Made by a program: the position numbers and the translations under genes | Part shown: in pieces, positions 8,444 to 17,556 of the stretch | Layout: each line of letters opens with the position of its first letter | Numbering within the stretch: position 1 is the first letter of the stretch | The notes under the pieces: generated by a model | What the model was told of the DNA's origin: nothing | The model's database searches: none | The model's input: the letters and a program-made list of their open reading frames with translations, nothing else | Assembly: GCA_913065125.1 (NCBI GenBank) | Contig: CAJYAG010000003.1 | Coordinates: 1-64,000, forward strand | Length of the DNA: 64,000 nt | Direction: 5' to 3' | Source of the DNA: an uncultured Flavobacteriaceae bacterium | Lineage (GTDB): Bacteria > Bacteroidota > Bacteroidia > Flavobacteriales > Flavobacteriaceae

Positions 8444-9421
8444 ATGAAAAAGTTTTTTTTACTGTTTTTTGCAGCAATTTTATTTTCGTGTGCTTCAAAA
8501 AAAGAAACGCAAACAATTAATTTTGAAGGATTTGTTTTTGGAACAACCTATCATATTACAATTTTACATCAGGATAATGTCAACTATCAAAAGGCTATTG
8601 ATAGTTTGTTTTTTTTGGTAAATAAATCACTTTCAACGTACATTACAACATCAGATGTTTCTAAAATTAATTCTGGAGATTCTACCGTAATTGTGGATGC
8701 ATTATTTGCAGAAGTTTTTCAAAAATCTAAACGAATTTTTAAAGAAACCGATGGCTATTTTGATCCAACGGTTGGCAATTTGGTAAATGCTTGGGGTTTT
8801 GGACCTAACAAATCTAAAAAAGAAATAGATAGTTTGTCTATTCATAAAATGATGCGATTTGTTGGTTTAGACAAAGTCCAATTGAAAAAAAATAAAATTG
8901 AAAAGCAATTTCAAGAAACCTATTTAGATTTTAATTCGATCGCCAAGGGTTTTGGAATTGATGTCGTGGGTCGTTTTTTAGAAAGTAAAAAGGTTCATGA
9001 TTATTTGGTAGAAATTGGCGGAGAAATAAGAGCTAGAGGAAAAAATAAGAAAGGGAATTTTTGGAATGTAGCCATAGAAAAACCAAATACAGACGGAACA
9101 CAATCTTTTCAAACAACCGTTCAGTTAGAAAATAGTTCAATGGCAACTTCAGGTAATTATAGAAAATATAGAATTTCTAATGAAGGCAAAAAATACGTAC
9201 ATACTGTAAATCCTAAAACTGGCTTTGCCAAAGAAAGCAATTTGTTAAGTGCTTCAGTAATTTCAAATTTAGATTGTGCTGATGTAGATGCGTATGCAAC
9301 AGCTTTTATGGCGATGGGATTCGAAAAAACAAAAGCATTTTTAAGATCACACAACAACGTCAAAGTCATTTTAATTTATTTAAACGAAGATAACTCTATA
9401 GAAGAATATAGAAATTTCTAA
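8444..9421 (+). CDS. apbE: FAD:protein FMN transferase (ApbE), lipoprotein form
   Basis: The 325-residue precursor has lipobox ILFSC and is anchored on the periplasmic side. It transfers FMN from FAD to a Ser/Thr of target proteins such as Na+-NQR subunits. Family motifs are present: FVFGTTYHI near the N-terminus, DGYFDPTVG, LDFNSIAKGFGID, VEIGGEIRARG, SMATSGNYR with HTVNPKTG, and the Mg-binding LDCADVDAYATAFMAMG. Length and motif order are standard. No flavinylation target gene lies nearby, so the substrate must be encoded elsewhere. Confidence 0.95.
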   Translation: MKKFFLLFFAAILFSCASKKETQTINFEGFVFGTTYHITILHQDNVNYQKAIDSLFFLVNKSLSTYITTSDVSKINSGDSTVIVDALFAEVFQKSKRIFKETDGYFDPTVGNLVNAWGFGPNKSKKEIDSLSIHKMMRFVGLDKVQLKKNKIEKQFQETYLDFNSIAKGFGIDVVGRFLESKKVHDYLVEIGGEIRARGKNKKGNFWNVAIEKPNTDGTQSFQTTVQLENSSMATSGNYRKYRISNEGKKYVHTVNPKTGFAKESNLLSASVISNLDCADVDAYATAFMAMGFEKTKAFLRSHNNVKVILIYLNEDNSIEEYRNF

Positions 9422-9434
9422 TTTAGCACCATTA

Positions 9435-9467
9435 TTTGTAAGTTTTTTTTAATTTTCCCTATATTGC
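9435..9467 (+). promoter_or_regulatory. Probable promoter (TTTG-N21-TATATTGC)
   Basis: TTTG at 9435-9438 and TATATTGC at 9460-9467 are spaced by 21 bases, close to the Bacteroidota arrangement although the -7 box has one mismatch to TAnnTTTG. If real, transcription starts near 9474, which argues against starts upstream of the ATGs at 9482 and 9506. Confidence 0.45.
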
Positions 9468-9505
9468 AAATCATATCAATAATGGTGATAATCAACAAAC
9501 CAACT

Positions 9506-10789
9506 ATGAAAAACCTATTTTTTATACTAGCAATAGTGTTTTTAAGTTTGTCAACTTTTGGACAATCTAATACAGAAATTGCAGGAGTTTATATTCGTAA
9601 AGCAGAAACTAGTTATTCGAAATTAGAAATAGATGATGCCGATAAAAATTTTGAAAAAGCGATTAAATTATTAGATACAATTACAAAAGCAGATATCGCA
9701 AGATTAGGAGCATTAATTAAGTTTGAATTAAATCAATTTCAAAACGCAAAAAATTACGCAAAACAATATTTTATTTTAGTTAAAAATAAAAAAACAGAAA
9801 CGTATACACAACTGTTAGACTTATATGTGAGTATTGAGGAAGAGTTAGAGAAAATTGAGCTTGAAAATAAAAAGCTAGAGATAGCAAGACTTGCTAGAGA
9901 AAAAGAACTTAGAAGAATAGATTCTTTAAAAACCGTTTGGGAAAATAAATCTGATGCGTTAACACTTCCGTTTAAATCTATCCAAGCTTTTAATAAGCAC
10001 GGAATTACTGTTTTTCAGAAAGATGATTTTTTTGGTGTAATGAATGATGTTGGAGCAGTTTTTGTTGAAGCCAATACCTATAAAAATGTTAAAACCTTTG
10101 ATGGTTATATTTTACTCTTAAATAAAAAAGAAAATCCAACTCAAATTTTTTGTTTTGATAGCAAAACTAAAAAAGGGTTTTTATTGCCCAACATTGCCGA
10201 TTTTAATACCCTCTCTACGCATTTTGGAAAAGTAATGTTGCCAAGAGGAAGTGGTAGAATTATTACCTATCCAAACAATTCTTTAAAGGCATTAGTTTTT
10301 GATATTGCTACGAAGAAGTTTGTAAATGTATCTAATGAAAAAGACTTATTTAAAGAATTAAGAAAAACCGATAAAATTGAAAAATACAATAAAGAAGGAC
10401 AAGTAAGAATCAATAAAGTATGGTACGAATTTGGCGGACACATCGGTGGCGGAATCTATCCATTATATTTACCAGACTACACATTGGCTGGCTTTTTATG
10501 CGGAATTGATGGAAAATTCTTAAAAGCAACTGAATTTAATAATTTAGGGCCTTTTTACAACGGTAAAGCACATGTTGCAAATGGTGCAGATTCTTTTTGG
10601 GTAAATCAAAACGGGACAAAAGTAAGTGCTGCAACTAATGAATCTGGTAAATATCCAGGAAAATCTCAATTAATAAAATTAGAAACTGGTGGCTACCAGA
10701 TACATCAAGAATTTGATGGAGAAAAATTTATTATTCTTGGTGTAGAAAAATTAGAACCATTAGAAGATTTTTTAAGAAAACATCCTTAA
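9506..10789 (+). CDS. Secreted protein with helical N-terminus and WG-repeat-like C-terminus
   Basis: The ATG at 9506 starts directly at a signal peptide (MKNLFFILAIVFLSLSTFGQ), so I prefer it to the in-frame ATG at 9482. After the signal peptide there is a helical TPR-like segment (about residues 15-110) and a charged coiled coil rich in Glu/Lys/Arg. The second half is beta-rich with repeated aromatic-Gly segments (DDFFGVMNDVGAVF, HVANGADSFWVNQNGTK) that resemble WG repeats. I recognise no enzyme motif. The stop codon overlaps that of the convergent methyltransferase gene by 2 bases within TTAA. Confidence 0.65.
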   Translation: MKNLFFILAIVFLSLSTFGQSNTEIAGVYIRKAETSYSKLEIDDADKNFEKAIKLLDTITKADIARLGALIKFELNQFQNAKNYAKQYFILVKNKKTETYTQLLDLYVSIEEELEKIELENKKLEIARLAREKELRRIDSLKTVWENKSDALTLPFKSIQAFNKHGITVFQKDDFFGVMNDVGAVFVEANTYKNVKTFDGYILLLNKKENPTQIFCFDSKTKKGFLLPNIADFNTLSTHFGKVMLPRGSGRIITYPNNSLKALVFDIATKKFVNVSNEKDLFKELRKTDKIEKYNKEGQVRINKVWYEFGGHIGGGIYPLYLPDYTLAGFLCGIDGKFLKATEFNNLGPFYNGKAHVANGADSFWVNQNGTKVSAATNESGKYPGKSQLIKLETGGYQIHQEFDGEKFIILGVEKLEPLEDFLRKHP

Positions 10790-11553
10790 TTTACTTTAAA
10801 ACAAACAGGCAAAATTTCGTCTTTAGATAAACAAAATCGCTCTACCATTTCTGGAGCGATTTTTTTTGTGTAATCTACTTCGTCAACTTTAAAACCAATA
10901 GAACGTAATTTGTCAAAATAATCTCTTCCGTAAACTCGTACATGATCGTATTGTCCGAAGATTTTTGTGCGTTCTTTTTGATCAGTAATAGTGTCATCTT
11001 CAAAAGTTATATCTCTAGATAAGTCTTGTGGAACCTGAAAAATCCCCATTCCGTTTGGTTTTAAAACACGATATAATTCTTGCATCGCTTTTGTGTCATC
11101 AGAAATATGCTCTAAGACATGATTGCAAAAAACAACATCAAAAGAAGTATCATCAAAAGGTAAATTAAGAATGTCTGCTTTTACATCAGCAATCGGAGAA
11201 TACAAGTCTGCGGTAATATAATCTAGGTTTTTTTGTTTTTTAAAAATGGATAAAAAACATTGTTCTGGAGCCATATGTAAAACAGACTTTTGTGCTGTAA
11301 AAAAATCTGTTTCATTTTGTAGATACAACCAAAGTAAACGATGTCTTTCTAAAGAAAGTGTACTTGGCGATAAAGCATTTTTACGTTGATGTTCGTATCC
11401 ATACGGTAAAAATTTTCGAAAACTTTTTCCGTCAATTGGATCTGTAAAGTTGTTTCCTTTTAGCCAAAAAGCAATAAATGGTTTTGCCAAATAACTTAAT
11501 TTAATAAGCATTGGTCTTGGAAAAGTATTTAATATGATTTTAAAGATTTTCAA
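10786..11553 (-). CDS. SAM-dependent methyltransferase (class I, Methyltransf_11 type)
   Basis: The 255-residue protein has a Rossmann methyltransferase core: VLHMAPEQCF (motif I position), ITADLYS, a second acidic position in ADILNLPFDDTSFD, VVFCNHVLEHI (motif IV) and ELYRVLKPNG (motif V region). The Gly-rich loop of motif I is replaced by MAPE, as in a group of cytosolic methyltransferases of unknown substrate. A basic N-terminal extension of about 75 residues precedes it. It abuts the small GldL-like gene upstream, with 0 bases between, and is likely transcribed with map. Confidence 0.85.
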   Translation of the reverse strand: MKIFKIILNTFPRPMLIKLSYLAKPFIAFWLKGNNFTDPIDGKSFRKFLPYGYEHQRKNALSPSTLSLERHRLLWLYLQNETDFFTAQKSVLHMAPEQCFLSIFKKQKNLDYITADLYSPIADVKADILNLPFDDTSFDVVFCNHVLEHISDDTKAMQELYRVLKPNGMGIFQVPQDLSRDITFEDDTITDQKERTKIFGQYDHVRVYGRDYFDKLRSIGFKVDEVDYTKKIAPEMVERFCLSKDEILPVCFKVN

Positions 11554-11751
11554 TTATTGATTTAAAAGGTCTTTAAATTTTTTATTGGTAAACAGTTTTA
11601 TAATAAATAAAAGGAAAGCAATTATTTGTAGAATTGTTCCAATTGTAAGTAATTCTGGACCTAACATCCAGTGAAGTATTTTAAATAAAGCTCCAGCACA
11701 TATTAAAATAATACCTGTGATAAAAATAAAAATGATATATTTTAGTTTCAT
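11554..11751 (-). CDS. Small two-TM membrane protein, GldL N-terminus-like
   Basis: This 65-residue protein has two TM helices (about residues 5-26 and 33-53) separated by GALFKILHW and GPELLT. The GAxFKILHW signature and the Gly-Pro that follows resemble the N-terminal membrane part of the gliding motor protein GldL. The cytoplasmic GldL domain is absent and no GldM/K/N genes are near. It is therefore a stand-alone mini homologue of unknown function. It lies between map and the methyltransferase gene with gaps of 9 and 0 bases, so it is probably in one operon with them. Confidence 0.7.
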   Translation of the reverse strand: MKLKYIIFIFITGIILICAGALFKILHWMLGPELLTIGTILQIIAFLLFIIKLFTNKKFKDLLNQ

Positions 11752-11760
11752 ACGATAGCT

Positions 11761-12564
11761 TTAAGCTCTAAATTCATCTTCTTCATTAGAAACGATACCT
11801 AATGCATCATAAATATATTGAAAAGTAGAAAGTAATTCTGGCTTTCCGTTGACAATAGCAACATCGTGCTCAAAATGCGCAGAAGGTTTTCCGTCTCTAG
11901 TTAAAATAGTCCAACCATCTTGTAATTGATTGATTTGATGTGTTCCCATATTAATCATCGGCTCAATGGCAACAACCATTCCGTTTACAAACTTTTTTCC
12001 TCTTCCTCGTTTTCCATAATTTGGCATTTCTGGATCTTCGTGCATTTTTCTTCCTAAACCGTGACCAACCAATTCTCTAACAACACCATATCCATGTTTT
12101 TCTGCATAGTTTTGAATTGCAAAACCAACATCGCCAACTCTGTTTCCTGCTTTAAATTCACGAATTCCTTCGTACAAACTTTGTTTAGTGACGTCTAATA
12201 ATTTTTTTGTTTCAGGAGCAACTTCTCCTACCTCAAAAGTATATGCGTGGTCACCATAAAATCCGTTTTTTAAAGCACCGCAATCAATAGAAATAATATC
12301 ACCTTCAACCAAAGGTTCGTCTGTAGGAAATCCGTGAACAACTTGTGCATTCGGACTCATACATAAGGTGTTTGGAAAATCATACAGTCCTAAAAAACCA
12401 GGAATAGCGCCTTCAGACCTTATAAAGTCTTCTGCCAATGTATCTAATTGAAGCGTAGTAACACCAGGTTTTACTTCTTTGGCAAGCATTCCCAACGTTT
12501 TAGAAACAATCAATGCGCTTTCTCGCATTATTTCGATCTCTTCTAAGGTTTTTATTTGAATCAT
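11761..12564 (-). CDS. map: Type I methionine aminopeptidase
   Basis: The enzyme removes the initiator Met from nascent proteins. All metal ligands are visible: SIDCGA (Asp), GDHAYTF (Asp), VGHGLG (His), AIEPMI (Glu) and HFEHDVAI (Glu), plus the substrate His in VVHGFP. The length from the ATG at 12564 is 267 residues, normal for bacterial type I enzymes. A TTG seven codons upstream lies inside the -7 promoter box and is unlikely. The GldL-like and methyltransferase genes follow closely. Confidence 0.96.
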   Translation of the reverse strand: MIQIKTLEEIEIMRESALIVSKTLGMLAKEVKPGVTTLQLDTLAEDFIRSEGAIPGFLGLYDFPNTLCMSPNAQVVHGFPTDEPLVEGDIISIDCGALKNGFYGDHAYTFEVGEVAPETKKLLDVTKQSLYEGIREFKAGNRVGDVGFAIQNYAEKHGYGVVRELVGHGLGRKMHEDPEMPNYGKRGRGKKFVNGMVVAIEPMINMGTHQINQLQDGWTILTRDGKPSAHFEHDVAIVNGKPELLSTFQYIYDALGIVSNEEDEFRA

Positions 12565-12582
12565 AAAGGTAAAATTAATGGG

Positions 12583-12590
12583 CAAAGATA
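12583..12590 (-). promoter_or_regulatory. Promoter -7 box TATCTTTG for map
   Basis: The reverse complement of 12583-12590 reads TATCTTTG, a perfect Bacteroidota -7 box 19 bases before the map ATG. It supports the start at 12564. Confidence 0.65.
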
Positions 12591-12668
12591 CTTTAAAAAA
12601 GGACTAATAAAAAACGGAATATTCTTTAAAACATGACTTTTGACAGCTTTTTTATAAAGTGCAGTCTA

Positions 12669-12676
12669 TAACTTTG
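12669..12676 (+). promoter_or_regulatory. Promoter -7 box TAACTTTG for the CoA-transferase gene
   Basis: TAACTTTG matches TAnnTTTG and lies 27 bases before the ATG at 12703. The nearest TTTG (12639-12642) is 26 bases upstream, longer than the usual 19-21. Confidence 0.5.
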
Positions 12677-12702
12677 CAACATAAAATAGAAAACAGACCG
12701 TC

Positions 12703-13971
12703 ATGTATAAATCAATAACAGCAGAAGAAGCTGTGAAAATTATAAAATCCAATGATAGAATTTATGTTCAAGCTGCTGCAGCTGCGCCACAATTATTAAT
12801 AAATGCGATGTCTGCAAGACATGAAGAGTTGAGAAGTGTTGAGGTTTGTCATTTACATACTGAGGGTGAAGCTCCATATGCAAACCCAGAACTTAAAAAC
12901 AGTTTCCATGTTAATTCTTTTTTTATTGGGAAAAACGTTCGTCATACGTTAAAAGCAGGAAACGGTTCATATACTCCAGTGTTTTTAAGTGAATTACCGT
13001 TGTTGTTTAAACGTAATATTGTTGACTTAGACGTGGCTTTAATTCATGTTTCTGTACCAGATAAACACGGTTATTGCTCTCTAGGTGTTTCTGTAGAAGC
13101 AACTTTGGCAGCTATTGAAAATGCAACACATGTAATTGCTCAAGTAAATAAAAAAATGCCTAGAACTTTTGGTGCTGGTATTATACATGTTTCAGAAATC
13201 AATGCTTTTGTTGATTGTGATGTTCAATTACCTGGGCATGAAATTGCTCCGCCATCAGAAATAGAAAATAAAATTGGAAATCATGTTGCAAGTTTAATTG
13301 AAGACAGAAGCACATTGCAAATGGGAATTGGAAGTATTCCAAATGCAGTTTTGTCTAGATTGGGAAATCATAAAGATTTAGGATTGCACACTGAAATGTT
13401 TTCTGACGGAGTTATAGATTTAATTTTAAAAGATGTGATCAACGGGAATTATAAAAAGGTAAATAGAGGAAGAGCTTTGGCCACTTTTTTTATTGGATCG
13501 CAACGTTTATATGATTATGTTGATGATAATCCGTTTATAGAAATGAGAGCTTCAAATTATACAAATGATGTTGCCATCATTAAACAAAATCCTAAAATGG
13601 TAGCTATAAATTCTGCTATAGAAGTTGATGTTACTGGTCAGGTTTGTGCAGATTCTATCGGTCAAAATATGTATTCTGGTGTAGGTGGACAAATGGATTT
13701 TATTAGAGGAGCCTCACTAAGTGAAGGTGGAAAAGCGATTATTGCTTTGCCATCTATTACAAACAAAGGAATTAGTAGAATTGTGCCGTTTTTAAAACAA
13801 GGAGCCGGAGTTGTTACGACAAGAGCTCATGTACAATATATTGTAACAGAATATGGTATTGCAAATTTATATGGAAAGACAATTAAACAACGAATAAAAG
13901 AATTAGTAAACATTGCACATCCAGATTTTAGAGAAAGTATAGAAAGAAGTTATGTAGACGGAATTAAGTAA
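12703..13971 (+). CDS. Acetyl-CoA hydrolase/4-hydroxybutyrate CoA-transferase family protein
   Basis: The 422-residue protein matches class I CoA-transferases of the acetyl-CoA hydrolase/transferase family over its whole length. LHTEMFSDG holds the conserved Glu that forms the CoA-thioester intermediate. MGIGSIPNAV lies in the N-terminal domain, and SGVGGQMDFIRGA and VTEYGIANLYGK are typical of the C-terminal domain. It moves CoA between acetate and another short acid such as 4-hydroxybutyrate, succinate or butyrate; the specificity cannot be read. It is cytosolic and appears to stand alone, convergent with the HAD-like gene 2 bases downstream. Confidence 0.9.
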   Translation: MYKSITAEEAVKIIKSNDRIYVQAAAAAPQLLINAMSARHEELRSVEVCHLHTEGEAPYANPELKNSFHVNSFFIGKNVRHTLKAGNGSYTPVFLSELPLLFKRNIVDLDVALIHVSVPDKHGYCSLGVSVEATLAAIENATHVIAQVNKKMPRTFGAGIIHVSEINAFVDCDVQLPGHEIAPPSEIENKIGNHVASLIEDRSTLQMGIGSIPNAVLSRLGNHKDLGLHTEMFSDGVIDLILKDVINGNYKKVNRGRALATFFIGSQRLYDYVDDNPFIEMRASNYTNDVAIIKQNPKMVAINSAIEVDVTGQVCADSIGQNMYSGVGGQMDFIRGASLSEGGKAIIALPSITNKGISRIVPFLKQGAGVVTTRAHVQYIVTEYGIANLYGKTIKQRIKELVNIAHPDFRESIERSYVDGIK

Positions 13972-13973
13972 GT

Positions 13974-14381
13974 TTATTTTAATCTAAAAAAGAGTCCTTT
14001 TCGCTTTTTCTTAGGAATCTCTGGAGTGTAATTAAAAATGAGCTTGTAAACTTCTGTCCAGCCAATAAAACCACCAGCGTTTCTATCATCAATAAATAAA
14101 TCTGCGTTAATTTTTCGGCTTATTTTACCGTCAAATTCTTCTTCTGGATAACTTTTATTTACAGCATAAAACTCGATGCCGTTTTCTTTACAAAATTGAA
14201 CAGCTTCTTTTAAAGCTCTACCGCTTCTGTAGGTCCATAAAATAAGTCGATGACCTTCTGCTTGTAATTTGAGTAATGTTTCAAAAGCAAAAAGCATAGG
14301 TTTGCCAACCCTTGGATATGCATCTTCTACAATAGTTCCGTCAAAATCTACCGCTATAATTAAATGATTTTTTGGCAACAT
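13974..14381 (-). CDS. HAD-superfamily hydrolase-like protein (BT0820-like)
   Basis: The 135-residue single-domain HAD-fold protein has motif I as AVDFDGTIVED (nucleophile Asp and general-acid Asp), motif II in LILWTYRSG, and a late acidic motif in DLFIDDRNAGG. There is no cap domain, which fits the small BT0820-like phosphatases of Bacteroidota. The substrate is not predictable. It is 3 bases downstream of the thioredoxin-like gene and is probably co-transcribed with it and gpmI. Confidence 0.82.
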   Translation of the reverse strand: MLPKNHLIIAVDFDGTIVEDAYPRVGKPMLFAFETLLKLQAEGHRLILWTYRSGRALKEAVQFCKENGIEFYAVNKSYPEEEFDGKISRKINADLFIDDRNAGGFIGWTEVYKLIFNYTPEIPKKKRKGLFFRLK

Positions 14382-14384
14382 ATT

Positions 14385-14906
14385 TTACTTAGTTTTATCT
14401 TGCTTGTATTTTTTACCACTTACTATGGTTAAAAAATCTTTTTCTAAATTCTGATGGGGATATTCAATGTATCTTCCTATTTCTTTTCCTTTTTTATAAA
14501 AGATAAAGGTAGGAACGCTTCTAATATCTAGATCTTTTTGTAAATTATCAGGTGTGCTTTTCCCTCTGTTTAATGTTATAAATTCGATATCATTAAAATC
14601 GAAACCAGCTTGCTCTAAGATTTTATAGGTTCTTGGGATGTCTTTTTTACTTAAGTGACACCAAGTAGCAACAAATGCCTTTATTTTAATATCTTTAAGT
14701 TTCTTTTTTAATTTAGAAATACTTTTTGCATCTGGTGTGTAGTTGTCGTAGTTTTTAACAAACCATTTAGAATAGGGTTGTTGATTAAAATCTTCTTTAT
14801 GAACAATTCCAACTAAATCTCCAGAAGCATTTCTTGTTGCTTTTGTTTGTTGTGCATAGCTGTTAATGATAAAAGTTAACGCAAATAAAATAATAATTTT
14901 CTTCAT
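14385..14906 (-). CDS. Secreted thioredoxin-fold protein with a CxxS motif
   Basis: The 173-residue precursor has a signal peptide ending near SYAQ. The thioredoxin fold is seen in IKAFVATWCHLSKKDIPR (beta strand plus active-site helix), a second strand IEFITLNRG, and RSVPTFIFYKKGKEIGRYIEYP with the cis-Pro. The active site reads C83-H-L-S86, so the second Cys is replaced by Ser; the protein cannot act as a normal dithiol reductase. It may work as a monothiol isomerase or a thiol-binding protein. It is encoded between gpmI and a HAD-like gene with gaps of 8 and 3 bases. Confidence 0.8.
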   Translation of the reverse strand: MKKIIILFALTFIINSYAQQTKATRNASGDLVGIVHKEDFNQQPYSKWFVKNYDNYTPDAKSISKLKKKLKDIKIKAFVATWCHLSKKDIPRTYKILEQAGFDFNDIEFITLNRGKSTPDNLQKDLDIRSVPTFIFYKKGKEIGRYIEYPHQNLEKDFLTIVSGKKYKQDKTK

Positions 14907-14914
14907 TTTTAAAA

Positions 14915-16432
14915 CTAAACTAAAGGTTTCTGTGTCATTTCTTCGGGTTGTTTTATACCCATTAATTTTAAAATGGTGGGAGAAATATCGCCTAATATAC
15001 CATTTTTTATTGATTTTATTTCCTTATCAATTAAGATGATAGGAACAGGGTTCGTTGTATGTGCAGTGTGTGGAGTTCCGTCTGGATTTATCATTGTTTC
15101 GCAGTTTCCGTGATCTGCTATTAAGATGGTTGTATAATTATGTTTTAAAGCTGTGGTTACAACATCTTTTGTACAGTGATCTACAGTTTCACATGCTTTT
15201 ACAGCAGCTTCAAAAACCCCAGTATGACCAACCATATCTCCGTTTGCAAAATTTAAACACACAAAATCTACATCGCCCTTTTCTAATTCAGGAACGATGG
15301 CATCTCTAATTTCGTAGGCACTCATTTCGGGTTTTAAATCGTAGGTTGCTACTTTTGGAGACTGACATAACAATCTTTTTTCTCCATTGAATTCTTTTTC
15401 TCTTCCACCAGAAAAGAAAAATGTTACATGTGGATATTTCTCTGTTTCTGCAATTCTAATTTGTTTTTTGTTGGCAGTTTCTAAAACTTCGCCTAAGGTA
15501 TTTTTAAGATTGCTATTGTGGTAAATGATGTGTACATTTTTAAAGGTATCATCATAACTTGTCATGGTTACAAAATACAACGGTAATTTTTTCATGCCGT
15601 GTTCAACAAAATCTTTTTGAGTTAACGCGTTGGTTAATTGTCTTCCTCTATCGGTTCTGTAATTAAAGAAAATAACCACATCATCTTTCTGAATTGTTGC
15701 TGTTGGATTGTTGTCTTTATCAACTATAATAATTGGCTTGATAAACTCATCTGTAACGCCATTATCATAATTTTTTTGAATACTTTCTAATGCGTTGTTC
15801 GTTTTTTCTCCAGTTCCGTTTACCAATCCGCCGTATGCTAATTGTACTCTTTTCCACCGATTGTCTCTGTCCATTGCAAAATATCTACCCGTAATTGAAG
15901 CTAATTTTCCAGTTGTTTCTTGCATGGTTTTTTGGATGTCATCAATAAAGAATTTTCCAGACTTTGGGTCACAATCTCTTCCATCAGTAAAAGCATGTAA
16001 AAACACATTTTCTAAATCATTTTCTTTTGCAGCTTTTAGCAGTCCTTTTAAATGATTGATGTGCGAATGAATTCCGCCGTTAGAAACCAGTCCTAAAAAA
16101 TGGACATTTTTATTGTTTTTCTTCGCGTAATCAAAAGCTGCTACCAAAGTTTTTTCTTGTGATAAGGTGTTTTCTTTTACTGCTTTATTGATTCGTGCCA
16201 AATTTTGATACACAATTCTGCCAGCTCCTAAATTCATATGGCCAACTTCTGAATTCCCCATTTGTCCTTCTGGTAAACCTACATGTTCGCCATCAGTTCT
16301 TAAACTTGCATGCGGAAAATTGGTGTATAACGAATTGATAAAAGGTGTTTTTGCATTGTATATTGCAGATACTTTTGGTTCTTGAGTTATTCCCCAACCA
16401 TCTAAAATAAGTAAGATTACTTTTTTATTCAT
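14915..16432 (-). CDS. gpmI: 2,3-bisphosphoglycerate-independent phosphoglycerate mutase
   Basis: The 505-residue enzyme interconverts 3- and 2-phosphoglycerate in glycolysis and gluconeogenesis. It shows the alkaline-phosphatase-superfamily start ILLILDGWG, the phospho-Ser motif GNSEVGHMNLG, SNGGIHSHINHL, TDGRDCDP, GRYFAMDRD, NFANGDMVGHTG and the Mn-binding IADHGNCETM. The length of about 505 is normal for iPGM. It is the first gene of the minus-strand group gpmI-thioredoxin-like-HAD. Confidence 0.97.
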   Translation of the reverse strand: MNKKVILLILDGWGITQEPKVSAIYNAKTPFINSLYTNFPHASLRTDGEHVGLPEGQMGNSEVGHMNLGAGRIVYQNLARINKAVKENTLSQEKTLVAAFDYAKKNNKNVHFLGLVSNGGIHSHINHLKGLLKAAKENDLENVFLHAFTDGRDCDPKSGKFFIDDIQKTMQETTGKLASITGRYFAMDRDNRWKRVQLAYGGLVNGTGEKTNNALESIQKNYDNGVTDEFIKPIIIVDKDNNPTATIQKDDVVIFFNYRTDRGRQLTNALTQKDFVEHGMKKLPLYFVTMTSYDDTFKNVHIIYHNSNLKNTLGEVLETANKKQIRIAETEKYPHVTFFFSGGREKEFNGEKRLLCQSPKVATYDLKPEMSAYEIRDAIVPELEKGDVDFVCLNFANGDMVGHTGVFEAAVKACETVDHCTKDVVTTALKHNYTTILIADHGNCETMINPDGTPHTAHTTNPVPIILIDKEIKSIKNGILGDISPTILKLMGIKQPEEMTQKPLV

Positions 16433-16475
16433 AAGACATATAAAGTGTAAAAGTACAAAACAATTAGACGTTGAT

Positions 16476-17552
16476 TTATTTTTTTGAGTTCATTTTTTTG
16501 AGCTTTACAAATACTGCTTGTTGTTCTTTCGTCAATTCATCAGCAGTGAAAATAGAAATTCCTTTTGCGCCATTTTCTTTGGCAATCTTTATTGCTTTTT
16601 CTAAGTCTTTTGAATTTCTTAAAGCCGGAGCATACAATCCCGAAATAATTGGAAAACCTACATCAGAAACGCCTTGTTTGGTTGCAAAACCAATCCAATT
16701 GATGTTTTCTCTGTAAAAATTTTGATACAACATTGGGTATGCAGCGTCTAATTTCCAATCGTTCCAAGCTTGTCGAACCATTTGTCGAGACATTTCTGGA
16801 AAAGGAAAAACCGCTGCAGTAACTTTTTTATCTTTTGAATGTGCAATATTAATAATTTCATTGACCAAACTTGTAACGGCATTTAATCTGTATTGACGCC
16901 ATTCTGTAGATAATTCTGGATGTTTAAAATCCATAGGATCTTTATCAAAAATTTTTTTAAATCCAGCTCTTGCAATTGGATGATAATCGTAATCGTATTC
17001 TGGCATTTCTGTTTCTTGTACCAAATTGTATATTGGTTGTAAATCTGCTCCTAAAATTACGTCTGGATACCGAACATAATCTAAATGAACAGAAGCCAAA
17101 CCTTTAACAGCCATCATTTTTTTAGCATTGTTAATGATGTATTTTCTTGCGTCTGGATGAAACGGACTTAACCATTGGTAATAATTTACGTAGGCTTTAT
17201 ATTCTAAAGAATTTTGTCCATTTCTGTTTACTGCGTACCATTCTGGATGTTTTTGAGCAACTGTATCTCCAGGCCTGTTTAAAGTCCACATCCAACCATG
17301 AACTTTGATATTTTTTTTGTTTGCTAGCGGAATTATTTTTGCTACTATTTCAGGCGATCCTCCAATTAAAATTTCGCTAATTCCTAATGAATCATAAAAG
17401 TTGAGTTTTTTAATCCAGGTTTCTTTTTTAAATTCTTTTCCAGCATGTACCCAAGAACTAAAAATAAATTTGGTTGATTTTTCTTGTTTTTTTTCTTTTT
17501 GATGACAAGAAATGACAAGAGTTAATATTGCTAATAAAACGATTTTTTTCAA
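16476..17552 (-). CDS. GHL10-type glycoside-hydrolase-like lipoprotein
   Basis: The 358-residue precursor has lipobox LVISC. The TIM-barrel family (glycosyl hydrolase-like 10, formerly DUF187-like) is indicated by VHGWMWTLNRPGD, HPEWYAVNRNGQ, LSPFHPDARKYI, SVHLDYVRYPD (probable catalytic Asp on a barrel strand) and WRQYRLNAVTSLVNEI. It is likely to act on a polysaccharide or peptidoglycan-like glycan outside the inner membrane. Four bases separate it from the CBM9-like gene upstream, which suggests an enzyme plus binding-protein pair. Confidence 0.83.
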   Translation of the reverse strand: MKKIVLLAILTLVISCHQKEKKQEKSTKFIFSSWVHAGKEFKKETWIKKLNFYDSLGISEILIGGSPEIVAKIIPLANKKNIKVHGWMWTLNRPGDTVAQKHPEWYAVNRNGQNSLEYKAYVNYYQWLSPFHPDARKYIINNAKKMMAVKGLASVHLDYVRYPDVILGADLQPIYNLVQETEMPEYDYDYHPIARAGFKKIFDKDPMDFKHPELSTEWRQYRLNAVTSLVNEIINIAHSKDKKVTAAVFPFPEMSRQMVRQAWNDWKLDAAYPMLYQNFYRENINWIGFATKQGVSDVGFPIISGLYAPALRNSKDLEKAIKIAKENGAKGISIFTADELTKEQQAVFVKLKKMNSKK

Positions 17553-17556
17553 TGGA

